From contig NZ_JBCFZM010000004.1 of the NCBI RefSeq assembly GCF_038594605.1, positions 1-64,000 of the forward strand: DNA of 64,000 bases, written 5' to 3'. Origin of the DNA: Alteriqipengyuania bathyomarina_B. GTDB taxonomy: Bacteria > Pseudomonadota > Alphaproteobacteria > Sphingomonadales > Sphingomonadaceae. Position numbers and translations under genes: made by a program. Below, piece after piece: positions 50,555 to 59,417 of the stretch. Position 1 is the first letter of the stretch. The number at the start of each line of letters is the position of its first letter. The notes beneath the pieces were generated by a model. It was given only the letters and a program-made list of their open reading frames with translations, searched no databases and had not been told where the DNA came from.

Positions 50555-51415
50555 ATGGAGCTGACGCGCACCGAATTGTTCGAACACATCTGGACCGAGC
50601 CGATGGGGGCGGTCGCCAAGCGCTATGGCCTTACCGGCAATGGTCTGGCGAAGATCTGCGACCGGCTCGAAATCCCGCGCCCGCCGCGATCGCACTGGAC
50701 CCGCAGCGCCTCCGCGCGCGATCCGCGCCCGGAGCTGCCGCCCGCGCCGATCGGCCTGAGCGAGACTTTTGCCCTGGGCCGGCGACAAACCCGCCAGTCG
50801 CCCGGCACCCGGACGCGCATGTCCGCCGAGGAAAGGCGCCAGCACCTGATGGACACGGCGAGCGTGATTGCGCTCGAAGAGGGGCTGTCGACGGTGACGA
50901 TCCGCGAGGTGGCCCGGCAGGCCGGGATTAGCGAGACACAGGTGCATAACTGCTTCGGCGGGCGGACCGAGCTGCTGCTGGCCCTCGCCCGGCGCGAGAT
51001 CGCGACGCAGGAATCGCAGCGGCGCAAGCGTATCGCCCGGGGCACCACCCATCAGACACGCGTGATGCTCTCCACCATCGGATATCTGCACGAGGCCGCC
51101 CGGCGCGGACCGTTGCTGCAGATGCTGCTTCGCACACCCGAGGTACGCGACGCGCTGAAGCCCGAATGGGCCATCCAAAGCGACGCGGCGCGTGCGCCGA
51201 TCCTCGAGCAACTGGTCGGCGGCGGCAAGATGGACCTGCAGAGCGCGCGCGCATCGACCGCCGCGCTGACCGCGGTCAGCCTGAAGGCGGGCGGAATCGT
51301 GGCCAGCAAGCGCGCGCCTTTCGCGATGGTCGAGGAAATCTGCCTGAACGTGGTGATGGCCGGCGTTTTCAGCGACGACCGCCTTGCCACCGCGCGGGCC
51401 GGGTCGGAAAGCTAG
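50555..51415 (+). CDS. TetR regulator with extra N-terminal helix-turn-helix
   Basis: A 286-residue regulator with two putative DNA-binding units. Residues 3-50 (LTRTELFEHIWTEPMGAVAKRYGLTGNGLAK...IPRPPRSHW) match the short LYExVW...AKxYGxS...LAKxC...IPxPPRGYW helix-turn-helix module seen in many bacterial and phage proteins. After a Pro/Arg-rich linker, residues 92-140 form a normal TetR_N domain (LSTVTIREVARQAGISETQVHNCF), then a ligand domain. It diverges from esterase 2 across a palindrome, so it likely controls the esterase-receptor set. Its stop shares CTAG with the stop of the convergent TetR gene. Confidence 0.85.
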   Translation: MELTRTELFEHIWTEPMGAVAKRYGLTGNGLAKICDRLEIPRPPRSHWTRSASARDPRPELPPAPIGLSETFALGRRQTRQSPGTRTRMSAEERRQHLMDTASVIALEEGLSTVTIREVARQAGISETQVHNCFGGRTELLLALARREIATQESQRRKRIARGTTHQTRVMLSTIGYLHEAARRGPLLQMLLRTPEVRDALKPEWAIQSDAARAPILEQLVGGGKMDLQSARASTAALTAVSLKAGGIVASKRAPFAMVEEICLNVVMAGVFSDDRLATARAGSES

Positions 51416-52005
51416 TCCGGCGGGGCATCCGCAAAACCGTCGACCGAGGCCGAAACGAGTCGGCGGCAGGTGGCGTGCGCGGTATCGTGATCGATTTCCC
51501 GTTTGCGAACCAGCCGGGCCAGCGCTTCGGGTATCCCGGCCGTCAGTTCGAGCAGCACGAAGGCCTCGCGCGGCGTCAGGCTCAGCGCGCGGCGGGTTTC
51601 CTCGGCAATCCGCCGAAGCAGGCCGCGGAACTGGCGCTGGCTCTCGGGCCCGAGCGGACTGTCCTGATGCCGTTCGCGCAGGATCAATTGCAGGATCGGC
51701 CCGCTCTCTATCAGGTAGTCGAGATAGGCGGCATAGGCGGCGCTCGCACATTCGCGATAGGTCGTGTCCCGCGTCTCGAGTTCGGGCAGGATACGGCCAG
51801 CCAGCCGGTTCAGGTGGCGCAGGAACAGCGCGTCGATGATCGCCGGAACGCCATCGAAATAGACATAGAGCAGACTGCGACTGACGCCGACCCGGTCGGC
51901 CACTTCGCCAAGCGACAGATTGAGCGTGCGGCCTTCGCGGATCAGATCTTCCGCTGCGGCCAGCAGTTGCTGCTCGCGATCACCCTCTGCCGACATGGCT
52001 TCCAT
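51412..52005 (-). CDS. TetR/AcrR family transcriptional regulator
   Basis: A 197-residue single-domain TetR regulator. The N-terminal HTH is LNLSLGEVADRVGVSRSLLYVYFDGVPAI (about residues 28-57), followed by an all-helical ligand domain. It converges tail to tail with the HTH-TetR gene, sharing CTAG, and diverges from the broken MmgE/PrpD gene, which it may once have controlled. ATG 52005 is used; 51996 is possible. Target and ligand are unknown. Confidence 0.88.
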   Translation of the reverse strand: MEAMSAEGDREQQLLAAAEDLIREGRTLNLSLGEVADRVGVSRSLLYVYFDGVPAIIDALFLRHLNRLAGRILPELETRDTTYRECASAAYAAYLDYLIESGPILQLILRERHQDSPLGPESQRQFRGLLRRIAEETRRALSLTPREAFVLLELTAGIPEALARLVRKREIDHDTAHATCRRLVSASVDGFADAPPD

Positions 52006-52146
52006 GGGCCCGCTGTGCAGCGACCCCGCGAAATTGGCAAGGTAGCGCGAGGCCGATCACCGCATTTATCACTATTGGTTTGACTGTCAGAACCCGGCTC
52101 GTCACCCTTTCGTACGCAGAGAGGGAGAGACAGGTCGAGAAAAGGC

Positions 52147-53632
52147 ATGACACGACGCGGACTTATCAAGGCGGGAACGGCGGCCAGCGCACTGGCGGTC
52201 ACGGCGCCGGCATTTGCGGCCCGGCAGGAAGCAGCCGGATCGACGCCCGAGCCCGAAGGGTGGCGCGAGATCGCGCCCGCACTGACCGGTTATATCGCAG
52301 GGGCCGCGAGCCATGCCGTCCCTGCCGCAATCCGCGAGCGCGCGCGGCTCCACATCCTCGATACGCTGGCCTCGATCGTCGCATGCCACCCGCTTGAAGC
52401 CGCAAAGCTGGGCCGTAGCTATGCCGCCGCCATGTCGCCGGTAGGGGAGAGCCCGATCCTGGCGTCGCGCCAGACCGCCTCCCCGGTCGATGCGGTGTTC
52501 GCTTCGGCGATGACCGCGCATGCGGCGGAGATCAACGATTTCATCCCTTCCGCCTATTCCAGCCGGGGCCTGCCATCGTGCCGACGGCGTTGGAGGTGGC
52601 GCGGCTCAACAAGCGTACGGGTGCGGATCTGGTCGGCGCGGTGACTGCCGGATACGAGATTGCCGGCAGGCTCCCCAAGGCGATCGGCACGCGCAACCTC
52701 TACCTCGCAGGCCTCGCCAACCATGGCGTCGCGCCCACATTCGGCGCGGCGGCGACGGCGGCCTCGTTGATGGGTCTGTCAGCCGACGGGGTCGATCACA
52801 TGCTCGCTTACTGCGCGCAGCAGGCGTCGGGATCGTGGCAATGGCTGCTCGATGTGGGCATGTTGAAAAGGCGTTCGTCTTCGGCGGGATGGGCGCGCGT
52901 AACGGGATGCAGGCGGCACAGATGGCAAAGCTGGGCTTCACCGGCGTTCCTGCCAGCTTCGACAACGAGAACGCGTGGTTCCGCTGGCGCGCATTCCAGG
53001 GCGAAGGCGCGAACCACGCCTCGCTGGTCGAAGGGCTGCACGAGGACTACGAATTGTCGCTTGCAGCAATGAAGCGATACCCGGTCGGCGGACCGACCCA
53101 GCCCGCGGTGCGCGCGCTGCTCGACCTGCGCCAGAGCGTGATGCCCGGCGAGGTAGAGAGCATTACCGTGGCCATGCCCGGCGAGGCCGCGACGTTCGAG
53201 CGCGCGAACATGCCCGCGCTCAACATCCCCTACCTCGCCGCGATCATCATGCTCGACGGGCAGCTCGATTTCGTATCCGCGCAGTCGCTCGACCGGCAGG
53301 CGAACGACGAAGCGGCGAAGGCTTTCGCGCGCAAGGTGACCGTGATCCGCGACGAGGCGCAGGAAATGGGCGAAGGCGAGTATCGCACCGAGAGCGCTCG
53401 GGTAACGCTTACCCACAAGGACGGGACGCGCGAAGAACGCTATGTGGCCTACGTCCCCGGCTTCCCCACGCATTCGCTCTCGAAAGAAGAGGTGGAGCTA
53501 AAGGCGCACGAGCTGGTCGAGCCCGTGCTGGGCTCGGCCAAAGCCGACCGGCTGGTGGCCCTGTGCGACGGCCTCGATAGAGCCGAAAGTGTCGATCCGA
53601 TCATCGACCTCATGCGTTTCGAGAGCGCCTGA
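52147..53632 (+). pseudogene. Frameshifted MmgE/PrpD family gene with Tat signal
   Basis: Pieces in three frames join into one MmgE/PrpD protein of about 495 residues. The start has a Tat-like signal (MTRRGLIKAGTAASALAVTAPAFA) and the first part ends at HAAEINDFIPSAYS. The middle continues VPTALEVARLNKRTGADLVGAVTAGYEIAG. The last part runs from HVEKAFVFGGMGARNGMQ to the end. Each break is repaired by adding one C: near 52559 (TATTCC-AG) and near 52859 (GGGC-ATG). The family includes 2-methylcitrate dehydratase and aconitate decarboxylase; exported members are poorly known. The breaks may be real decay or consensus errors, since the rest reads cleanly. Confidence 0.85.
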
Positions 53633-53653
53633 CGCGCCCGAACTGAGAGCCAC

Positions 53654-53686
53654 AAAAAGGGGGAAGCATCGCGTGGATGCTTCCCC
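53654..53686 (-). terminator. Intrinsic terminator of the amidohydrolase gene
   Basis: GGGGAAGCATC and GATGCTTCCCC form an 11-bp stem with a five-base loop (53660-53686). A run of five A at 53654-53658 becomes the U tract on the minus strand, so it ends the minus-strand amidohydrolase transcript 39 bases after its stop. It may also slow transcription from the plus-strand gene. Confidence 0.85.
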
Positions 53687-53724
53687 ATCAGTCTCCTCGA
53701 GAGGAAGGCTACTCGAGTGGAAGG

Positions 53725-54903
53725 TTATTCCGCCGCTTCGGCCAGAGCCTCGCTCTTGCGGAACATCATGTGATCGTAATTGGTGCGGTAGAACATGTCC
53801 TTCACCGCCTCGTCGAACCCTTCGAGCGAGGCTTCGAACTTCCCGAAGGGGTCCTTCGTCCCCTCCGGGTGCGGATAGTCGCTGGAGAACAGGTAGAGCT
53901 CTGGCGCCGAGTCGCGGATCATGTGGCCCACATCCTCGTTCGGAAACGGCGTGAAGCGGACCGCGCGCTTGATGTATTCCGAAGGCATCAGGTCCATGTC
54001 CTTCAGGTACTGGTCGGTCTTGTTGAACGAGTACCAGCCGTGGTCGAGCATGCGCAGGAACTCGGGCACCCAGCCCGCCCCGCTCTCGATCACGCCGCCG
54101 CGCAAATCGGGGAAGCGCTGGAAGACGCCGTCATAGACCATCGCGGTGAGGAATTCCTGCGGCGCGTACCACAGGCACATGAAGTCGGGGAACCGCAGGT
54201 TCTCGCCGCCGCCGTGCAGATCGGCCGCACGCTCGCGCCCATTGTTGCGGAACTTGCTCGGCTGGGTTTTCGTGCCCGGCCCGATGTGCAGCATGAAGGG
54301 GATCTTGTTATCCTCGAGATACTGCCAGAACGGATCGAAGTCCGGGTGCCCGGGGCTCTTGTCGCCCGCAGGCCCAGCGCTGAACATCACGGCCTTCGCG
54401 CCCGCCTCCACGGCACGCTTCGCCTCGGCCAGACCACGGTCGGGATCGTCGAGCGGGGTGAACGCGACGCAATCGAGCCGCGGGTCGGCTTCGCAGAAAT
54501 CCTGCTGCGCCTTGTTCAGCGCAGTCGCGGCGGCGTAGCGCTGGTCGTCCGTCTCTGCCTTGGTGATCGCGCCCAGGCCGAAGGTCGGGAAAACCAGTTG
54601 CCGCTGGAAGCCGAGCCAGTCGAGCGCCTCGACCCGCTCTTCCTTGTCGAAGCCGCCATAGCCCAGCCAGCCCTTGGCCCCTTCGATGGGGTTCTCGAGC
54701 GCCTTTGCGCGCGCTTCGGGGTCCTGTTTGCGCGCCTTGGCGGCGTCGATCATCTTGACGATCTTCTCCCCGCCTTCGCGCTTCGAATAGACCTCGGAAT
54801 AGGCCTCCTTGTACTCGCCCTCCAGATAGGGGGCGAGCCAGTCCTGCGTTTCCATCGTGTGCGAATCGGCGTCGTTCACGACGCGGCCCTTGGTGTAAGT
54901 CAT
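53725..54903 (-). CDS. Amidohydrolase-2 family metal-dependent hydrolase
   Basis: A 392-residue TIM-barrel protein of the amidohydrolase_2 (ACMSD/resorcylate-like) group. The N-terminal VVNDADSHTMET replaces the usual HxH with D-x-D-x-H, common in this branch. IPFMLHIGPG supplies the central His and YLFSSDYPHPEGTKDPFGKFE the C-terminal Asp. Members decarboxylate or hydrolyse aromatic and cyclic acids. ATG 54903 is chosen because GGAGAG stands five bases before it; 54915 is possible. It diverges from the TesB thioesterase and ends at a clear terminator. Confidence 0.87.
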   Translation of the reverse strand: MTYTKGRVVNDADSHTMETQDWLAPYLEGEYKEAYSEVYSKREGGEKIVKMIDAAKARKQDPEARAKALENPIEGAKGWLGYGGFDKEERVEALDWLGFQRQLVFPTFGLGAITKAETDDQRYAAATALNKAQQDFCEADPRLDCVAFTPLDDPDRGLAEAKRAVEAGAKAVMFSAGPAGDKSPGHPDFDPFWQYLEDNKIPFMLHIGPGTKTQPSKFRNNGRERAADLHGGGENLRFPDFMCLWYAPQEFLTAMVYDGVFQRFPDLRGGVIESGAGWVPEFLRMLDHGWYSFNKTDQYLKDMDLMPSEYIKRAVRFTPFPNEDVGHMIRDSAPELYLFSSDYPHPEGTKDPFGKFEASLEGFDEAVKDMFYRTNYDHMMFRKSEALAEAAE

Positions 54904-54936
54904 CGGTCTCTCCATGCGTTTCCCCGCCTACATGTC

Positions 54937-54955
54937 ACACTAGTTGTTATAGTGT
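54937..54955. promoter_or_regulatory. Inverted repeat upstream of the amidohydrolase
   Basis: ACACTA and TAGTGT are separated by seven bases in the 80-base region between the amidohydrolase and thioesterase starts. A TTGACA -35-like hexamer overlaps its right edge on the minus strand. It is a possible TetR-type operator for the amidohydrolase. Confidence 0.35.
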
Positions 54956-54983
54956 CAACGGTGCTGCACAAAGCTCCTGCAAA

Positions 54984-55937
54984 GTGCAGTTTGCCAACTT
55001 TTCTCGGTCTGACTTGCCATCGCCGACTTGGCTGAATATCGGGTACGGACCACCCGGGAGTCCGAATATCGCCGATTTAGTCACAATCCTCGCACTCGAG
55101 ACCGTCGACGACGCGACTTTCGAAGGCCGGTCCGGCCCGGCGATGGGCCCGCGCCTGTTTGGCGGCCATGCGATTGCGCAGGCTTTGCTCGCCGCATCGG
55201 CGGTGGAGGATTCTGCGCGCCTGCCCCATTCGCTGCATGCCCATTTCCTCAAGGCCGGGTCGAGCGCGCATCCGGTCCGCTACGTGGTCACCCCGCTATC
55301 GGCAGGGCGAAGCTTCGCGGTCCGGCGGGTCGACGGGTTCCAGGGCGATACGCTGATCTTCACGATGACCGTATCGTTTCATATCGAGGAACAGGGCTAC
55401 GAGCATACGAGCCCCGCCCCCTTCCCGCTCGATATCGACGCCGCGCTGGCAGGGCTGGAGGCATGGCGCGCGAGCGATGACACATCGGTCAGCATCCCGA
55501 TCGTCGAGCGGTTGCAGAAGCGCCCGATCGAGATCGTGCCGATCGACCCGGGCCTGCTGTTCGGGTCGGAGGGACGCGAGGCGAAGACCGCCGTGTGGAT
55601 GCGGATGCGCGAGACCACGGGTGCCGAGCCACTGCTCCAGCGCGCGCTGCTTTCCTACGCGTCGGACATGATGTTCCTGCGCAACGCGTTGCTGCCGCAC
55701 GGCATCCGCCCCGGTAGCGATACAATACAGGCCGCCTCGCTCGACCATGCGCTGTGGTTTCACGAGACGCCCGACTTCGACGCCTGGCACCTGTTCGCCA
55801 CCGAAAGCCCCTGGGCAGGCCACGCCCGCGGCCTCAATCGCGGCCACTTCTACGACCTCAATGGCCGCATGGTCGCCAGCGTCTCGCAGGAGAGCCTCAT
55901 GCGACCGAAAAATCATCACCGGAAGGAAACCAAGTGA
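54984..55937 (+). CDS. tesB: Acyl-CoA thioesterase II (TesB-like)
   Basis: Up to 317 residues of a double-hotdog thioesterase that hydrolyses acyl-CoA to the free acid and CoA. Conserved parts are LVTILALETVDDATFEG, the first-hotdog GPRLFGGHAIAQALLAA, SAGRSFAVRRVDGFQ, and in the second hotdog LLSYASDMMFL with the catalytic Asp and SLDHALWFHETP. The start is unsure: GTG 54984 opens the frame but has no ribosome binding site. A 14-base repeat of the esterase palindrome falls within the first codons. The stop overlaps the VOC gene (GTGA). Confidence 0.87.
   Translation: MQFANFSRSDLPSPTWLNIGYGPPGSPNIADLVTILALETVDDATFEGRSGPAMGPRLFGGHAIAQALLAASAVEDSARLPHSLHAHFLKAGSSAHPVRYVVTPLSAGRSFAVRRVDGFQGDTLIFTMTVSFHIEEQGYEHTSPAPFPLDIDAALAGLEAWRASDDTSVSIPIVERLQKRPIEIVPIDPGLLFGSEGREAKTAVWMRMRETTGAEPLLQRALLSYASDMMFLRNALLPHGIRPGSDTIQAASLDHALWFHETPDFDAWHLFATESPWAGHARGLNRGHFYDLNGRMVASVSQESLMRPKNHHRKETK
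55034..55047 (+). repeat. Second copy of the esterase-operator 14-mer
   Basis: GAATATCGGGTACG is identical to 50462-50475, which includes most of the palindrome in front of esterase 2. The first eight bases (GAATATCG) occur again at 55064-55071, exactly 30 bases downstream. It lies near the 5' end of the thioesterase frame, so it may be regulatory or merely coding. Confidence 0.45.
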
Positions 55938-56335
55938 GCACGACCGCGCCAGCGCTCTTCACCTTCGTCAAACTGACGGTGGCGGATATTGATGCCGCAA
56001 CCGCGTTCTTCGAGAAGGGGTTCGGGCTAACGCATGCCGACACGGTCGACACGCCGGGCTTTCGCGAACACATGATGACGGGCGCGAAGGGGGCGACGAC
56101 GATCGTCCTGTTCCACTGGAAGGACGGCCGCGCGATCGACACCGGCAACGGCTATGGCCCCGTAGGCATGATCTCGCGCGATCTCGATGCCGACCTCGCC
56201 CGCGCGATCGCCGCCGGAGCGAAGCAGAGAGGCGAAACCGTGAACTTCGGGCCCGCACGGATCGCGTTCGTGACCACACCGCAAGGCCACGAAATCGAGA
56301 TCATGCAGATGGGCGAGGCGCGGGCCGCCGCGTAG
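55934..56335 (+). CDS. VOC superfamily (glyoxalase-fold) protein
   Basis: A 133-residue vicinal-oxygen-chelate protein with the paired beta-alpha-beta-beta-beta modules: LFTFVKLTVADIDAATAFFEKGFGLTH opens the first, and FGPARIAFVTTPQGHEIEIMQM closes the second with the conserved acidic metal-side Glu. VOC proteins include glyoxalase, epimerases and dioxygenases; which this is cannot be told. GTG 55934 overlaps the TesB stop (GTGA), and GGAAGG stands before it, so the two are coupled. Confidence 0.85.
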   Translation: MSTTAPALFTFVKLTVADIDAATAFFEKGFGLTHADTVDTPGFREHMMTGAKGATTIVLFHWKDGRAIDTGNGYGPVGMISRDLDADLARAIAAGAKQRGETVNFGPARIAFVTTPQGHEIEIMQMGEARAAA

Positions 56336-56350
56336 TCGCGGGCCCCGCCT

Positions 56351-57707
56351 TCAGTCCTCGTCCCGCCCCGTGCGCCCCGGCTCTGCCGCCAGCCAGGCGA
56401 CAGCGTGATCGTTCGCCTCACCGCGCGCTGGCCAGGTGAAGTCACCACCACAATCGAGCCGTGTGGCGCTGGTAGCCGTCTTCGCAAACGCGACCCAGCA
56501 GGAATGCACCAGCGAGGCGACACGCATGTCCTCTTCGGTCGGTCCCTGCGGCAGCAGCTGATAGGTCACCAGCGTGTCGAACACGAAGGGCAGCTCGCCA
56601 CCGTGCGGAGCGCCGTTCGGATCGCGCTCTCGCAAGGCTTGCGGCACGTAGTCGAAGTAGTACTGGACACCGGCGCGCCATCTTCGGCCAAGTCGGCGAT
56701 CCGCTGCCTCCCGACGAGCCGCCCTTCGTCCGAATTGGTGCCGAGCATCAGCAGCACATCGTGCTCCTCCCCCGCTTCGAACGTCTCCATGATCGAAGCG
56801 GACTTCACCACCCCGTCGATGATCGTGCGCAGGCCGAAGGCGGCAGCGCGATCGGAGAGGAAACGCTCTGCCGGTAGCGCGCGCACTTGCGCCGCCGTCG
56901 CGTTCGGCAGGCCGAGAGCCTTCGCCGACGCCTCGCCGTGCGCTTCCGCCACCGCCAGCGGAGTACCCGGCGTCGGCAGCGATCCGGTCGACTGGAAAAT
57001 GGCCTTCTCGAACAGCCCCTCGGCCAGGGGAGAGGTGACCAGATTGGCGGTCATCGTCGCCCCGGCGCTCTCGCCGAACAGCGTGACATTGTCCGGATCG
57101 CCGCCGAAACTTGCCGCATTCTCCTTTACCCAGCGTAGCGCTGCGATGGCATCCATCAGCGCATAGTTCGCGTTCGGGCCATCGCCTTCTCCGCGCTCAA
57201 GGCCGGGTGTGCCCAGCCGCCCAATCCGCCGAGGCGGTAGTTGATTGTGACCAGCACCACTCCGTCGCGCGCAAAGGCATCGCCGTGATAGGTCGGCAGG
57301 CTGCCCGCGCCGACCACTCCGCCGCCGCCGAACAGCCAGGCCATCACCGGCGCATCGCGCGCATCCTTGGGCGCCCAGATATTGCGCGTCAGGCAATCTT
57401 CCGAGACCCGGCCTGCATAGCCGCCGAAATTGGGCGATCCATCATCGTTTACCGGCTGGAGGCAGGCCGGGCCGAAGCTCTTGGCCGCCTTCACCCCGTC
57501 CCATTCGATCGGCTGGCGCGCGCGCCAGCGCCGCTCGCCGACGGGCGGCTTCGCGTAAGGCACGCCGCGGAAGACCGCCGCATTGCCCTCGACCGAGCCT
57601 TCCAGCTTGCCCGAACTCGTCTGCACTACCGGATTTAAGCCGGCTGTATCGACGGTCGCGCAGGCGGACAGGGCGAGCGTGGCGAGCAGGAGGCCCGGCA
57701 GTTTCAC
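56351..57707 (-). pseudogene. Frameshifted type-B carboxylesterase lipoprotein (esterase 3)
   Basis: Three frames join into one type-B esterase of about 450 residues. The N-terminus is a lipoprotein signal (LLATLALSACATVD, lipobox LSAC). VFRGVPYAKPP, SEDCLTRNIW and FGGGGVVGAGS follow, then after the first break FGESAGATM with the nucleophile Ser. After the second break comes the ending VHSCWVAFAKTATS. One base restores each break: near 57190 (AGCGCGGAG-AAGGC on the minus strand) and between 56666 and 56667 (TACTGG-ACAC, one T missing). Its ATG overlaps the esterase 4 stop. Either a decaying paralogue or consensus errors. Confidence 0.85.
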
Positions 57708-59329
57708 AAGCCGCGTCCCTCGGGCAGGAGCCGCTGGAGCAGTTCTCGCTCCTCCCCATCGGGATCGTTCACGACCTTCGGATCGAGATCGAAGAGCATC
57801 GTCGCACGGTTCTGCAAGTCATAGGTCGGCCATTGCGGCAGCGCCGGGGTATTCGGATCACCGGTGCGCGCGAACGCGATCCAGGCATCGGCCATCAGGG
57901 CCGCCATCCGCTGGGTCTCGTCCGTCTCGGGCCCGGTATAGCTGGTCGAGCGCGCGACATTGTCGAACACGAAGGCGATATCGAGCGCATGCGGCGTTTC
58001 CAGCCGCCCGCCTTCGACCGAGGTCTTCCAGTCGAGACGATACATGTAGACCGGAGCGGACTGCTGGCTCTTGCGCTCCGCCTGCAAAAGCGCGGTGCCG
58101 CGATAATTGCGGAAGGTCGCGACCTGGAAGAACACGTCGCTGGGATCGTAGTCCGGATGCGCCGCGCGCATGCCTGCGATCACCTCATCGACATCGGCAT
58201 CGCCGGTAAAGGCCTTCAGCTTGACGGGCAACTGCTCCCATGTCAGCGCAAAATTCCCCGGATTGCCGAGCCCGCCCTGCAGGCGCATCTCGTTGTTGTT
58301 CGTGCCGACCAGCAGCGGGATATCGGCAGACACGGGGTTGGCATCTGGCGAATAAGGCTGACGCGTGAGCGAGCGGCCGTCGACCACGGGGCGATAATAC
58401 GCTCCCCGGCTGCGCGACTTCATCATCGCCGCAATGAGATCGTCGATCGGCATGGCCGCAAGTTCCTCGATGCGCGAAACGCCGGCGGTGGTCATCAGGT
58501 CCTTCGCCAGAGGCGTACCGACGCGCGGCGTGAACCCGGTGAGCGACATCGACCCCGACTGCGCGATGGCGCGCTGGAACAGGCCGCGCGCATCCTCCAT
58601 CGCCATCAGGGTGGAAACCTTGGCCGCCCCGCCGGATTCGCCGAAGATCGTTACATTGCCTGCGTCGCCGCCGATCGCCTGTGCGTGATCGCGTACCCAT
58701 TCGAGCGCCCTGACGATATCGAGACTGCCGAGATTGCCGCTGTCGGCATATTTCGGATCGTCGGTCAGCCCGCCGAGATAGGAATAGCCGAGCGCATTGA
58801 GCCGGTGGTTGAGCGTGACGACGACCACATCGCCCCGCTCCGCCAGCCGCGACCCGTCGTACCCGTTGCTCGAACCCGAGCCGGTGACGTAGCCGCCACC
58901 GTGCAGCCAGACCATGATCGGGCGCTTCTTCCCGTCGCCCAGCCCGCGGGTCCAGACGTTGAGGAACAGGCAATCCTCGCTGGTGCCGACCGTGTTGGCC
59001 CAAGATGCGAAGACGGGCACATCGGGGGACGGGCGCTGCGGGCATTCGCTGCCGAACTCGGTTGCGGCAAGCGGTTGCGACCATGGCTGCGGGTCCGCCG
59101 CGCGCTGGAAGCGCCGTCCTTCGGTCGATGCTGCGTAGCGGATGCCGCGGAAGACGTTGACCGTATCGCTCTCGCCCTCGCGCGAGCCGACCTCCGGACC
59201 GTACTGCGTCCTGAGAACGGGTGCGGTTTCGGCCTGCGCAGGAGGGGCGGCAGCGTCAGTGGTCGCGCAGGCCGACAGCCCGAGTGCGGCGGCGGTGGCA
59301 AGGCCCACCCAAAGTTTGCGGATCGTCAT
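57704..59329 (-). CDS. Type-B carboxylesterase lipoprotein (esterase 4)
   Basis: A 541-residue type-B carboxylesterase with a lipoprotein signal (VGLATAAALGLSAC, Cys21 lipidated). Motifs are VNVFRGIRYAAS, SEDCLFLNVW and the oxyanion block IMVWLHGGGYVTGSGSS. The nucleophile is Ser232 in IFGESGGAAK, and the ending is ADAWIAFARTGDPNTPALPQW. It aligns closely with esterase 1. ATG 59329 is chosen because GAGG stands just before it; 59338 is possible. The stop overlaps the esterase 3 start (ATGA), so both were one transcript. Likely anchored in the periplasm or outer membrane. Confidence 0.92.
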   Translation of the reverse strand: MTIRKLWVGLATAAALGLSACATTDAAAPPAQAETAPVLRTQYGPEVGSREGESDTVNVFRGIRYAASTEGRRFQRAADPQPWSQPLAATEFGSECPQRPSPDVPVFASWANTVGTSEDCLFLNVWTRGLGDGKKRPIMVWLHGGGYVTGSGSSNGYDGSRLAERGDVVVVTLNHRLNALGYSYLGGLTDDPKYADSGNLGSLDIVRALEWVRDHAQAIGGDAGNVTIFGESGGAAKVSTLMAMEDARGLFQRAIAQSGSMSLTGFTPRVGTPLAKDLMTTAGVSRIEELAAMPIDDLIAAMMKSRSRGAYYRPVVDGRSLTRQPYSPDANPVSADIPLLVGTNNNEMRLQGGLGNPGNFALTWEQLPVKLKAFTGDADVDEVIAGMRAAHPDYDPSDVFFQVATFRNYRGTALLQAERKSQQSAPVYMYRLDWKTSVEGGRLETPHALDIAFVFDNVARSTSYTGPETDETQRMAALMADAWIAFARTGDPNTPALPQWPTYDLQNRATMLFDLDPKVVNDPDGEERELLQRLLPEGRGL

Positions 59330-59417
59330 TATCCTCATCCCTCTCGTCTCAGTTTTCCGAGTAATATGGCAAGGCGGTCAGGTCGGAGGCGCGCACCCCC
59401 CGCGCCCATACCGCCCG

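Noticed and set aside
52540..52880. Programmed frameshifting in the MmgE/PrpD gene
   Set aside because: There is no slippery heptamer or following structure, and two shifts in the same direction would be needed; loss of single bases explains it better.
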